The notes under the pieces are model-generated. The model did no database searches. It was given only the letters and a program-made list of their open reading frames with translations, and was not told the origin of the DNA. From the NCBI GenBank assembly GCA_946479125.1, contig CAMLET010000006.1, positions 1 to 19,405 of the forward strand: DNA of 19,405 nucleotides. The letters run 5' to 3'. The stretch's first letter is position 1. The number at the start of each line of letters is the position of its first letter. Positions 7,946-14,733 of the stretch are shown here, piece by piece. This DNA is from an uncultured Flavobacteriales bacterium (lineage in GTDB: Bacteria; Bacteroidota; Bacteroidia; Flavobacteriales; Crocinitomicaceae). A program made the position numbers and the translations under genes.

Positions 7946-10262
7946 GCCGTTAAATGAATTAATAATACCTCTTCAGTCTTTCGATACACGGCTGATTATT
8001 TATCCTGAAGGAAAATCAGAATGTTATGAGCTTTCTGCTGAACGAGCGAGAGAATTGAATGAAAGCCGGTTTCAGATTCTGGAAGGGAACTTCTATGAGT
8101 TTAAATTTGAGAATTCAGAGAATTATACCCTTTCATGCAGATTCAATAATATAGTAAACCTCTCCAGAGACAAATTCAGGGGAAGAATCTGCCCTAACAT
8201 TTATGTTGGAAAGCTGGAACTGAAAATCGTTGAAATCAGTTCGAAGAAAGAAGAAATTGTTTACCTGGAGGTTCTTGCAACCAAATTTGATTCAACTTTA
8301 GATAACAGCTATCGGGAGAATTACCGGACAATGCTGGAAGACATTACAGAGAAATGTACTGATCTTTTGATGCAGATTAATTCTCCGGTTATTCAAAGTT
8401 TTACCACCGACTACGAGAACGAGCCTAAAACCATTTATCAGCGTTTCTGTTTCGTAAATTCTATCATTAACAATGAAGATTTTGAGAATGCTGTTTTACA
8501 GGTAATAAAAAATCCATCGGTAAAATGGACGACTGTTTCAGAGCAAATTCCGATTCAAAAAGTGAAACGTGTTAATCGGTCTGCAATCCGCCAGATGACC
8601 ACAGGTTCAAACCGAATTGCTGTTAAGAACGATTACCTGAACCGGCTTGGACTTAACAGTTTGCCACAGAAAATTGAAGCTGATTATAAAATAGAAACGG
8701 TCGACACCAATGAGAACCGTTTTATAAAACATGTGCTTGAGCGTTTTCTGCATTTTACGAATGAATGTCAGGATGCGTTTCTGAAAGACAATAAATACAG
8801 AAGTCAGGCTGCTGAAGCAAAACTCTTGAGTCAGAAATTAGACAATTATCTGAATCAACCATTTTTTAAAGAGGTGGGGCGAGCAAACTCCTTACAATTA
8901 AATAGTCCGTTGCTCCAAAGAAGAGCGGGTTACAGAGAAATCTTAAACCGATGGTTACAGTTTGATCTTGCAGCCAGATTAATCTGGGAAGGCGGTGACG
9001 ATGTTTATGATGGCGGAAAGAAAGACATTGCTACTTTATACGAATACTGGCTGTTTTTCAAATTACTTGATTTATTTCAATCTTATTTCAGAATAGAAGC
9101 TAAAGAGCTTTCCAAACTGATTGTTCCAAAAGACGATAAACTAAGTCTACAACTCAAACAAGGGAAAAACACAGCTTTGAAAGGCATCTTTGACCTTGGC
9201 AATCGGAAATTGAACATCAGATTTAATTATAACCGTTCTTTTAGAGGAAAAAAAACTTACCCTTCATCTGGTAGCTGGACAACGACCCTAAGACCAGACT
9301 ATACCTTATCCTTTTGGCCAAAAGATTTAAAAGAGGAGGAAGCAGAAAAAGAAGAATTAATTGTACATATCCATTTCGATGCAAAGTATAAGGTTGAAAA
9401 TCTGTTTTCTGATAAAGTAAAAACAGAGGAAGAGGAGGATAAAGAATTAGAGGAAGAAAAAGAAGACAACCGAAAAGGGTTTTACAAAAATGCAGACCTA
9501 CTAAAAATGCATGCTTACAAAGATGCTATCCGTCGAAGTGGTGGTGCATATGTTCTTTATCCGGGAACAGAAGTATTGAAACGTCAGGGGTTTCATGAAA
9601 TTATTCCCGGTCTGGGAGCTTTCCCTGTGCGCCCTTCAAAAACCAATGATGGAACGGAACATCTGAAATCGTTCATTACTGAAGTGATAAAGCATTTCAC
9701 GAATCGCACTTCACAACGAGAAAAACATGCTTACAGAACGTTTGATATTCACAGGGAGAAACCGACAGACGACAACATTTTTAATGAATTGTTGCCCGAA
9801 ACATATGGTAAAAACAGAGGCATATTTGCAGATGAAACTTATGTTCTGGTTGGTTACTACAAATCACCGGAGCATTTGGAATGGATAAAATCAACTGGAC
9901 TTTACAATTTCAGAATGAATTCCTCAAGAGGTTCATTAACTCTTAATCACGAAACCATAAATGCGAGATATCTGCTACTTCATACCAAAGGCGATACAAC
10001 ATCAGGTATTTTGCTTGAGATAGAACAAAACAACTTTGTAATTAACACAAAACAAGAGCTTATAGATTTGAAGTATCCGGGTGAACCTGGTCAGGAGTTA
10101 TATTTAACGACAAAAATAAATACAGAACTACCTCAGGAGTTCACTGATTCGAACTGGGATTTCAAAAAACTAACGAATTATAAAAGTGGTCATGCATCTG
10201 CATTACCTTTCACTGCTTCACTTAAGGAATTGGTTCAGAATAAAATTCCTTTGGGTAAATAG
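7932..10262 (+). CDS. DUF2357/McrC-like PD-(D/E)XK nuclease subunit
   Basis: This 776-residue protein is the probable DNA-cleaving partner of the McrB-like NTPase. The N-terminal 350 residues look like the DUF2357 region, followed by LYEYWLFFKLLDLF (about 369-382), a typical McrC-family helix. The nuclease core shows LRPDYTLSF (Asp456) and HFDAKYK (Asp483-x-Lys485), which fits the PD-(D/E)XK pattern. A very acidic, charged stretch (TEEEEDKELEEEKEDN) interrupts the region after it, and NADLLKMHAYKDAI continues the fold. About 190 residues at the C-terminus (from THRxF-like YRTFDIH onward, including ETYVLVGYYKSPEHLEWI) form an extra domain I do not recognise. Two starts are possible: ATG 7905 (41-bp overlap with the NTPase gene) or ATG 7932 (14-bp overlap). 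I prefer 7932 because the longer form adds nine residues with no family resemblance. Both imply translational coupling. Confidence 0.85.
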   Translation: MQKPEPLNELIIPLQSFDTRLIIYPEGKSECYELSAERARELNESRFQILEGNFYEFKFENSENYTLSCRFNNIVNLSRDKFRGRICPNIYVGKLELKIVEISSKKEEIVYLEVLATKFDSTLDNSYRENYRTMLEDITEKCTDLLMQINSPVIQSFTTDYENEPKTIYQRFCFVNSIINNEDFENAVLQVIKNPSVKWTTVSEQIPIQKVKRVNRSAIRQMTTGSNRIAVKNDYLNRLGLNSLPQKIEADYKIETVDTNENRFIKHVLERFLHFTNECQDAFLKDNKYRSQAAEAKLLSQKLDNYLNQPFFKEVGRANSLQLNSPLLQRRAGYREILNRWLQFDLAARLIWEGGDDVYDGGKKDIATLYEYWLFFKLLDLFQSYFRIEAKELSKLIVPKDDKLSLQLKQGKNTALKGIFDLGNRKLNIRFNYNRSFRGKKTYPSSGSWTTTLRPDYTLSFWPKDLKEEEAEKEELIVHIHFDAKYKVENLFSDKVKTEEEEDKELEEEKEDNRKGFYKNADLLKMHAYKDAIRRSGGAYVLYPGTEVLKRQGFHEIIPGLGAFPVRPSKTNDGTEHLKSFITEVIKHFTNRTSQREKHAYRTFDIHREKPTDDNIFNELLPETYGKNRGIFADETYVLVGYYKSPEHLEWIKSTGLYNFRMNSSRGSLTLNHETINARYLLLHTKGDTTSGILLEIEQNNFVINTKQELIDLKYPGEPGQELYLTTKINTELPQEFTDSNWDFKKLTNYKSGHASALPFTASLKELVQNKIPLGK

Positions 10263-10343
10263 AAAATCCATCTTTGATTACATCACCAATTCACACTAAT
10301 TTCTCCTCACTTTTCACTACCTTTCTATATCAAAACTCTTCTC

Positions 10344-10853
10344 ATGAATGCACCTGTTCTCTTCTTTGAAAAACAACGCTTTACGCAATGGTGGATCTGG
10401 GTAATTCTCCTTGCTGTTAATGGTTTATTCGTGTATGGAGTCATCCAGCAAGTGATCCTCGGTGAACCCTTTGGAGATAAGCCGATCGGCAATACGGGCA
10501 TTCTTCTTGTTTCGGGAGCAATGGTTTTGTTGACGGCGATGTTGCTTTCTACCAAACTAACGACTGAAATAACAAAAGAGGGAATTAACGTTCGCCTCTT
10601 TCCTTTCCACTGGAAGACCAAATATTTGGGTTGGGACGAAATACAAAAAGCTTACATCCGACAATATTCACCACTTACCGATTATGGTGGCTGGGGATTG
10701 CGCTACAGTTTGACAGGCGCAGGAAAAGCCTATAACATCTCGGGAAATATGGGTTTGCAGCTGGAACTGAAAACGGGTAAGAAGTTGTTGATCGGAACAA
10801 AGAAAGCGGAGGAGTTGGGATCTGTTTTGGAAGAGATTGGGGAATTGAAGTGA
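10344..10853 (+). CDS. two-helix membrane protein with PH-like domain (DUF6141-like)
   Basis: This 169-residue protein has two predicted membrane helices at about residues 16-36 (WIWVILLAVNGLFVYGVI) and 51-67 (GILLVSGAMVLLTAMLL). A cytosolic beta-rich segment of about 100 residues follows (TTEITKEGINVRLFPFHWK, LGWDEIQKAYIRQYSPLTDYGGWG, GLQLELKTGKKLLIGTKKAEEL). That segment is typical of bacterial PH-like domains and agrees with DUF6141 as I remember it. The function is unknown. It lies 81 bases after the restriction cluster on the same strand, and a possible -7 box TACCTTTC (10318-10325) suggests its own promoter. It probably marks the return to ordinary chromosome. The stop codon overlaps the left arm of a hairpin. 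Confidence 0.75.
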   Translation: MNAPVLFFEKQRFTQWWIWVILLAVNGLFVYGVIQQVILGEPFGDKPIGNTGILLVSGAMVLLTAMLLSTKLTTEITKEGINVRLFPFHWKTKYLGWDEIQKAYIRQYSPLTDYGGWGLRYSLTGAGKAYNISGNMGLQLELKTGKKLLIGTKKAEELGSVLEEIGELK

Positions 10854-10911
10854 GACTAGACTTTTAGACATTGAGAAGCAAGACAAACGTCCAGTCTCAA
10901 TATCTAGTCTC
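10852..10911. terminator. inverted repeat after the PH-like membrane protein
   Basis: GAGACTAGA (10852-10860) and ATTGAGA (10870-10876) pair with TCTCAAT (10895-10901) and TCTAGTCTC (10903-10911). This gives two perfect stem segments of 9 and 7 bp separated by a 9-nt bulge, with an 18-nt loop. The left arm begins inside the stop codon of the preceding gene. It is a plausible terminator by position, but no U-tract follows. TCTCAATATC recurs at 10933-10942, so a regulatory or repetitive-element role is also possible. Confidence 0.4.
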
Positions 10912-10993
10912 TCAACATACAGATTCATTCAATCTCAATATCACATTTCTCGATATCCAGTTTCAAACAATAATTCCATACCTTAGTGTTCGC

Positions 10994-11392
10994 ATGAAGA
11001 TCCCTCAAAAAATACTCGCTCGTCAGCATGAAATAACGCAAGATTACCTGCAGCTTCTCGACAAACATTTGTCAGAGATTGTGGATGGTTCTGCACTCAA
11101 GATGTTCGAAATTCGCGATTTTGCAGGGTTGATGTTCATTCATCCAACTCATTTGACCAATACGGTAAAACTCGTCACGGGTAAACATCCATGCTTTTTC
11201 TACGAAGAGAAAATTCTGGTAATTGCTAAGCGTATGATCGCTGAAAACAAAATGACCATTGGAGCAATTGCCCAGCATTTAACTTATGATCCCTCCAACT
11301 TTACCAAGTTCTTTAAACAGTATACCGGACAAACTCCAAAACAGTACCGAGAAGAAGTTTTGATGAAAAAAACTGAAATGCTCACCATTTAA
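10994..11392 (+). CDS. short AraC-family transcriptional regulator (HTH only)
   Basis: This 132-residue protein consists almost entirely of an AraC-type double helix-turn-helix. The first HTH is around EIRDFAGLMFIHPTHLTNTVKLVTG. The second is TIGAIAQHLTYDPSNFTKFFKQYTGQTPKQYRE, which carries the family signature. There is no N-terminal cupin or other sensor domain, so ligand control, if any, must come from a partner. ATG 10994 was chosen; the open frame extends back to 10871 but that part reads through the hairpin region and shows no protein character. A possible -7 box TACCTTAG (10979-10986) lies close to the ATG, giving a very short leader. It sits 226 bases upstream of the SDR gene on the same strand and may control it (inference from position). 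Confidence 0.85.
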   Translation: MKIPQKILARQHEITQDYLQLLDKHLSEIVDGSALKMFEIRDFAGLMFIHPTHLTNTVKLVTGKHPCFFYEEKILVIAKRMIAENKMTIGAIAQHLTYDPSNFTKFFKQYTGQTPKQYREEVLMKKTEMLTI

Positions 11393-11408
11393 TCTGTAAC
11401 TGTCACCA

Positions 11409-11438
11409 TTTTTCAGCAGGACCACCCACATACCTTTG
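11409..11438 (+). promoter_or_regulatory. promoter of the structured leader and SDR gene
   Basis: TACCTTTG (11431-11438) matches the Bacteroidota -7 consensus TAnnTTTG exactly. A T-rich TTTTTC (11409-11414) at roughly normal spacing may serve as the -33 element. Transcription would start at about 11443-11447, giving a leader of about 170 nt that contains the whole structured element at 11458-11600 ahead of the SDR start codon at 11619. Confidence 0.6.
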
Positions 11439-11457
11439 TGACATAAATAACAGTTGT

Positions 11458-11600
11458 CCAAGGAGAGTTGCGTAAACTCTCCCACAGATGCACTGATAAA
11501 GTGGCGCCTACCGGACGCCATGTATATCAACGAGACCGGTAGGCTCGTTCAACATCTGTGCATCAGTGGGAAGCAAGGGTCTTCAAATATCCTCTCTTGG
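11458..11600 (+). ncRNA. structured leader RNA with kissing hairpin loops
   Basis: Manual folding gives a three-way junction. The basal stem pairs 11481-11497 with 11554-11570 (17 positions, mismatches only at A11486/A11565 and T11494/T11557). Hairpin A is TGGCG/CGCCA (11502-11506, 11516-11520) with 9-nt loop CCTACCGGA. Hairpin B is AACGAG/CTCGTT (11529-11534, 11544-11549) with 9-nt loop ACCGGTAGG. Loop A CCTACCGG and loop B CCGGTAGG are perfectly complementary over 8 nt, as expected for a kissing-loop contact. Outside this core, CCAAGGAGAG (11458-11467) can pair with CTCTCTTGG (11592-11600), or GGAGAGTT (11462-11469) can form a local hairpin with AACTCTCC (11475-11482); these exclude each other. 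The architecture recalls purine riboswitches, but their junction consensus is absent. The element ends 18 bases before the SDR ATG, so it could be a cis-regulatory switch or an independent small RNA. I do not recognise a named family. Confidence 0.72.
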
Positions 11601-11618
11601 GAACTTAAACGTAATCAT

Positions 11619-12380
11619 ATGTCAAAAACAAAAATTGCACTGGTAACCGGCGGAAGTCGTGGACTGGGAAAGGATATGGCGATCAACCTTGCGAAAAAAG
11701 GATTGGATGTCATTCTAACTTACAACAGCAACAGACCCGAAGCGGATAAAGTAGTTGCTGAAATTCAGGCACTCGGACAAAAAGCTGCAGCTTATCAATT
11801 GAACGTGAGTGATCTTTCTTCTTTTGAGGCATTCGTTGAAAAAGCAACTTCGCATTTGAAGGAAAATACAGGAAGTCCAAACTTCGATTTTCTGGTCAAT
11901 AATGCTGGATTCATTCATCACGGAAGTTTAGCTGAATTGTCGGAACAACTGTTCGACGAAATGCTGATGGTTCATTTCAAAGGTCCTTACTTCCTGACGC
12001 AGAAATTACTTCCGTTCATCAACGAAAACGGTGGAATCGTAAACATTTCTTCTGGATTGACTCGCTTTGCAAATCCTGGTTATGGAACTTACGCAGCGAT
12101 GAAAGGTGCCATGGAAAAGTACACGCTTTATCTGGCAAAGGAATTGGGTGGAAGAAAAATCAGAGCGAACATTGTTGCTCCAGGAGCCATTGAAACCGAT
12201 ATTCAGGGTGGCGTTGTTCGCGACAATCCAGAAGTAAACAAAATGATTGCTTCACACACTGCTCTGGGAAGAGTTGGTTTACCAGAAGACATTGGAAGTG
12301 TAGTTGCATTCTTGTGTACGGAAGACGCACGCTGGGTAAACGCACAGCGCATCGAAGTTTCCGGTGGAACGAATCTTTAG
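11619..12380 (+). CDS. SDR-family NAD(P)-dependent oxidoreductase
   Basis: This 253-residue classical short-chain dehydrogenase/reductase resembles FabG-type 3-oxoacyl reductases in length and motifs. It shows cofactor motif TGGSRGLG (10-17), NNAG (94-97), catalytic Ser in NISSG (144-145), and YAAMK (Tyr158, Lys162). A basic residue after the glycine motif (GSRG) and the YNSN loop suggest NADPH preference. The substrate cannot be told. ATG 11619 is used; the open frame reaches back to 11454 but that part overlaps the structured leader and is not SDR-like. The gene follows a short AraC-type regulator and the kissing-loop leader, so its expression may be controlled at both transcription and leader level. 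Confidence 0.92.
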   Translation: MSKTKIALVTGGSRGLGKDMAINLAKKGLDVILTYNSNRPEADKVVAEIQALGQKAAAYQLNVSDLSSFEAFVEKATSHLKENTGSPNFDFLVNNAGFIHHGSLAELSEQLFDEMLMVHFKGPYFLTQKLLPFINENGGIVNISSGLTRFANPGYGTYAAMKGAMEKYTLYLAKELGGRKIRANIVAPGAIETDIQGGVVRDNPEVNKMIASHTALGRVGLPEDIGSVVAFLCTEDARWVNAQRIEVSGGTNL

Positions 12381-12382
12381 AA

Positions 12383-12486
12383 ATTAATCCTCCCCTTGTT
12401 CCTGTCTGCCTCATCGGCATGAAGGCAGGCTCGATACTCCCGACACTAAAGGTCGGGAACTCGAACTGACAGGGGAGGATATTAAA
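12383..12486. repeat. GC-rich palindromic intergenic element, copy 2
   Basis: A branched inverted repeat starts three bases after the SDR stop. Outer arms are ATTAATCCTCCCC (12383-12395) and GGGGAGGATATTAAAT (12472-12487). Next comes CCTGTC (12401-12406) with GACAGG (12468-12473). Inside are two hairpins: CTGCCT/AGGCAG (from 12406; 12423-12428) and a perfect TCCCGAC/GTCGGGA (12438-12444, 12452-12458). The CTCCCC arms and CCTGYCTG / GACAGG core resemble the element at 2806-2865, which lacks the second hairpin. It may act as a terminator or be a REP-like dispersed element. Confidence 0.65.
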
Positions 12487-12546
12487 TCCGCATACTTGAA
12501 ACCAAAAACTATTCACTATCTTCAAACTTCATTCTAAACACAACTT

Positions 12547-12918
12547 ATGGCAAACGCATTGAACTGGTTCGAAATTCCTGTATTGGATTTTTCAAGAGCA
12601 AAGACATTTTATGAAACGATCTTATCCACGCAAATTCATGAAATGCCTCATCCGGAATACAAATACGGTGTTTTTCCTGCGGAGACCAATAATGGACAAG
12701 TTGGTGGAGGAATCGTTCAAGGCGAAGGATTTGAACCAAGTACGAAAGGATCAATCATTTACCTAAATGCACAACCCGATTTGTCTGTAGCTCTTGCTAA
12801 AGTAGAAGATGCAGGTGGAAAAGTGTTAATGGGAAAAACGTCAATCGGTCCAAACGGATTCATGGCTCACATTCTTGACACAGAAGGAAATCGAATTGCA
12901 TTACATTCGATGGGATAA
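12547..12918 (+). CDS. VOC (glyoxalase/bleomycin-resistance fold) family protein
   Basis: This 123-residue single-domain protein starts LNWFEIPVLDFSRAKTFYETIL and ends FMAHILDTEGNRIALHSM, the usual first and last strands of the paired beta-alpha-beta-beta-beta modules of the vicinal oxygen chelate superfamily. Members bind a divalent metal and act on varied small molecules or confer resistance by binding. The substrate is unknown. A weak TATCTTCA box (about 12518) may serve as promoter. It leads a group of four small + strand genes with gaps of 16, 0 and 9 bases, which are likely co-transcribed. Confidence 0.85.
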   Translation: MANALNWFEIPVLDFSRAKTFYETILSTQIHEMPHPEYKYGVFPAETNNGQVGGGIVQGEGFEPSTKGSIIYLNAQPDLSVALAKVEDAGGKVLMGKTSIGPNGFMAHILDTEGNRIALHSMG

Positions 12919-12934
12919 ATTTCTATTTTTGATT

Positions 12935-13327
12935 ATGAGTTTCACAATCGACCAAATAAAGGCCGCACATTCCAAAGTAAAAAGCGGCGCTGATTTCCCT
13001 GCATATATTCAGGATCTCATTGCATTGAAGGTAGCAGCTTACGAAACCTTTGTTCACGACGGACATGCACTTTACTTCGGGAAGGATGATTTCACAGCAA
13101 AATCAGAAGCGAAATATCCAGAAATCATCGTTGCTGAAAGCAGTAATAAAGAACAATTCATTTCCGACTTGAAAAATCACCAATCCGGTGGAACAGATTA
13201 CATGACTTTCTGTAACGATTGCGCTAAATCGGGAGTAGAAAAATGGTTTGTTGATTTGGGAAAAATGACCTGTACGTATTACGACAAAGCTGGAAACAAC
13301 TTATTGGTGGAACAAATTCCAGGATAG
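12935..13327 (+). CDS. DUF1398 family protein
   Basis: This 130-residue protein has the DUF1398 (YbcV-like) pattern as I remember it: an N-terminal helix MSFTIDQIKAAHSKVKSGADFPAYIQDLIALKV, then YETFVHDGHALYFG, and near the C-terminus DYMTFCNDCAKSGVEKWFVDLGKMTCTYYDKAGN. The function is unknown. ATG 12935 is chosen because DUF1398 homology starts there and it avoids overlap with the VOC gene; the open frame reaches back to 12875. A TATTTTTG at 12924-12931 resembles a -7 box but is so close to the ATG that it may be chance. The stop codon abuts the next ATG. Confidence 0.82.
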   Translation: MSFTIDQIKAAHSKVKSGADFPAYIQDLIALKVAAYETFVHDGHALYFGKDDFTAKSEAKYPEIIVAESSNKEQFISDLKNHQSGGTDYMTFCNDCAKSGVEKWFVDLGKMTCTYYDKAGNNLLVEQIPG

Positions 13328-13801
13328 ATGAAAGTCCTATTGTGCATCGTATTTCTGTTCAAGATAACCTGTTCTTTTTCTCAGCAAGAAACAGAGGTGA
13401 ATATCTATTCCTTTAAAGCAAAAACGGGTGAAACGATTTCTCTAACACACGACCAGACTAATAACCTGCTCATTTACAGAAATTCGAAAAATGGAACAGT
13501 CGAAGAGATCATTGATGACCTGAACGATAACATAGAAGTGTTCCATTATTCTTATTACTTCCGCGGTGGAGGTAAGGAGAACTTCGGGTTAGACCTAAAC
13601 TCAGTTCATTTTGAGAAAGACGGTTTTCGTTATCAGATTACCTCACAATACATAGCTGCCGAAGATGTCACCGTAAACTTGTTGATGATTGTCGATAAAA
13701 CAACCGGTGAAACCTTCGGGTTCGAAGGCCTCAATGAAAGTGTAAAAGGCAGCCTGGTGAGCTTTCGTTCTAATCAACTTATCCCTGTTTCGCAAGAATA
13801 A
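13328..13801 (+). CDS. exported protein of unknown function, paralog 1
   Basis: This 157-residue protein has a Sec signal peptide (MKVLLCIVFLFKITCSFSQQ, likely cut after the SFS/SQQ region) and a beta-strand-rich mature part. I recognise no family. It is clearly paralogous to the next gene: both have VNxYSFxxKxGxxISL, a shared IxDDLND segment, YYFRGGGK, and GLDLNSVxF, at matching positions. Its ATG follows the DUF1398 stop directly, so the two are co-translated or at least co-transcribed. Confidence 0.75.
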   Translation: MKVLLCIVFLFKITCSFSQQETEVNIYSFKAKTGETISLTHDQTNNLLIYRNSKNGTVEEIIDDLNDNIEVFHYSYYFRGGGKENFGLDLNSVHFEKDGFRYQITSQYIAAEDVTVNLLMIVDKTTGETFGFEGLNESVKGSLVSFRSNQLIPVSQE

Positions 13802-13810
13802 TCAACAACT

Positions 13811-14290
13811 ATGAAAACACTGATCTGCATGATTTTCATGCTAACTGTTGGAGTTTCTTTCACGCAAAAAGCAAGTGAAGTAAATGTGTATTCATTTCAA
13901 TTGAAAAGCGGTAAAAACATTTCGCTGAGTCGTGATACGCTGGAAAATAAACTGATTTACCGCTGCGTAAAAAAAGGAACTGTGGAATTGGAAATTGTGG
14001 ATGATTTGAATGATACAATACCCGTTTTCACTTATGTCTATTATTTCCGTGGTGGTGGAAAAGGAAACGATGGATTGGACCTGAACTCAGTTCAATTCGA
14101 TAATGGTGGATATCACTATGAGATTTACAACAATTATTATGCAACAGAAGAAAGCCTGGATTTAGGAATCGCTGTGATGAATATTTCTTCACTAAAATTA
14201 ACTGATCTAAAAGGAAAAAACGGTTCGGTAGAAGGCAGTATCATTGATTTTCGATTTGATAGAATTATTCCGGTTTTAGACTTAAGATAA
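13811..14290 (+). CDS. exported protein of unknown function, paralog 2
   Basis: This 159-residue protein has a signal peptide (MKTLICMIFMLTVGVSFTQK) and is the tandem paralog of the gene ending nine bases upstream. Conserved blocks include EVNVYSFQLKSGKNISLSRD, VDDLNDTIPVFTYVYYFRGGGK, and GLDLNSVQF. The C-terminal thirds differ most. The function is unknown. It ends five bases before the stop of a convergent gene. Confidence 0.75.
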   Translation: MKTLICMIFMLTVGVSFTQKASEVNVYSFQLKSGKNISLSRDTLENKLIYRCVKKGTVELEIVDDLNDTIPVFTYVYYFRGGGKGNDGLDLNSVQFDNGGYHYEIYNNYYATEESLDLGIAVMNISSLKLTDLKGKNGSVEGSIIDFRFDRIIPVLDLR

Positions 14291-14295
14291 CAGCA

Positions 14296-14733
14296 CTACC
14301 ACTCCACTGGATCATAATTTCGGAAACAATTCTGTCCACGATAACCGCTCTGTGGAATATCTTTAATTTGCTTCCATTTCCCGTTTTGATCTAAAACGCT
14401 TACTGTAATACGCTTGTCGAAATGATCCACATTCGCAAATTCAACTAAGCTGTCATGCTCAATACGCAGGAAGTAAGTCACGGATCCGGCATGAAAACCC
14501 CACGAGTTAATGCATTTCAATTTCGGATTGTACTCCATATTCGGGTGTTCGCCAAGTATTCGTTTCAGTTGATTTCGTTTGGCATCAAACAAAATGAGGG
14601 TTTGTATGGTGTTGGCTCCTCTGGCTGCCTCACTAGAATGAAACAACAAATCTTTGCAACCGTCACCGTTCATATCAGTAAACACAGGTGAAAGTACGGG
14701 AACAAAACAGGATGCATTCATCGTATCTTTCAA
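14296..14733 (-). CDS. C-terminal part of a split lipoprotein gene
   Basis: This frame encodes about 150 residues if read from the frame junction at 14748, with the coding look continuing upstream of any start codon: KWSKWTLKDTMNASCFVPVLSPVFTDMNGDGCKDLLFHSS. DMNGDGCKDL is a calcium-binding, FG-GAP/VCBS-like repeat motif. The only nearby starts are an unlikely TTG at 14733 and ATG at 14721, and both would cut into the domain. It is therefore best read as the 3' portion of the gene starting at 15023, displaced by one base. Joined, the product would be about 242 residues. Confidence 0.65.
   Translation of the reverse strand: MKDTMNASCFVPVLSPVFTDMNGDGCKDLLFHSSEAARGANTIQTLILFDAKRNQLKRILGEHPNMEYNPKLKCINSWGFHAGSVTYFLRIEHDSLVEFANVDHFDKRITVSVLDQNGKWKQIKDIPQSGYRGQNCFRNYDPVEW

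Noticed and set aside
10871..10993. Longer AraC protein starting at 10871
   Set aside because: The extra 41 residues read through the inverted-repeat region and do not look like any sensor domain; ATG 10994 has a -7-like box nearby.
11481..11570. Purine riboswitch
   Set aside because: The layout is similar, but the conserved junction residues (such as the UCUACC segment between the hairpins) are missing and the loops are 9 nt with 8 Watson-Crick pairs.
11458..11600. Retron msr-msd RNA or integron attC site
   Set aside because: No reverse transcriptase or integrase gene is near, and the attC core site pattern (GTTRRRY / RYYYAAC) is not present.
11454..11618. 55-residue N-terminal extension of the SDR protein
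   Set aside because: It overlaps the structured leader, starts with TTG, and SDR proteins begin near MSKTKIALVTGG.
14455..14691. + strand open frame inside the split lipoprotein gene
   Set aside because: It is opposite to the FG-GAP-like coding frame and has no recognisable features.
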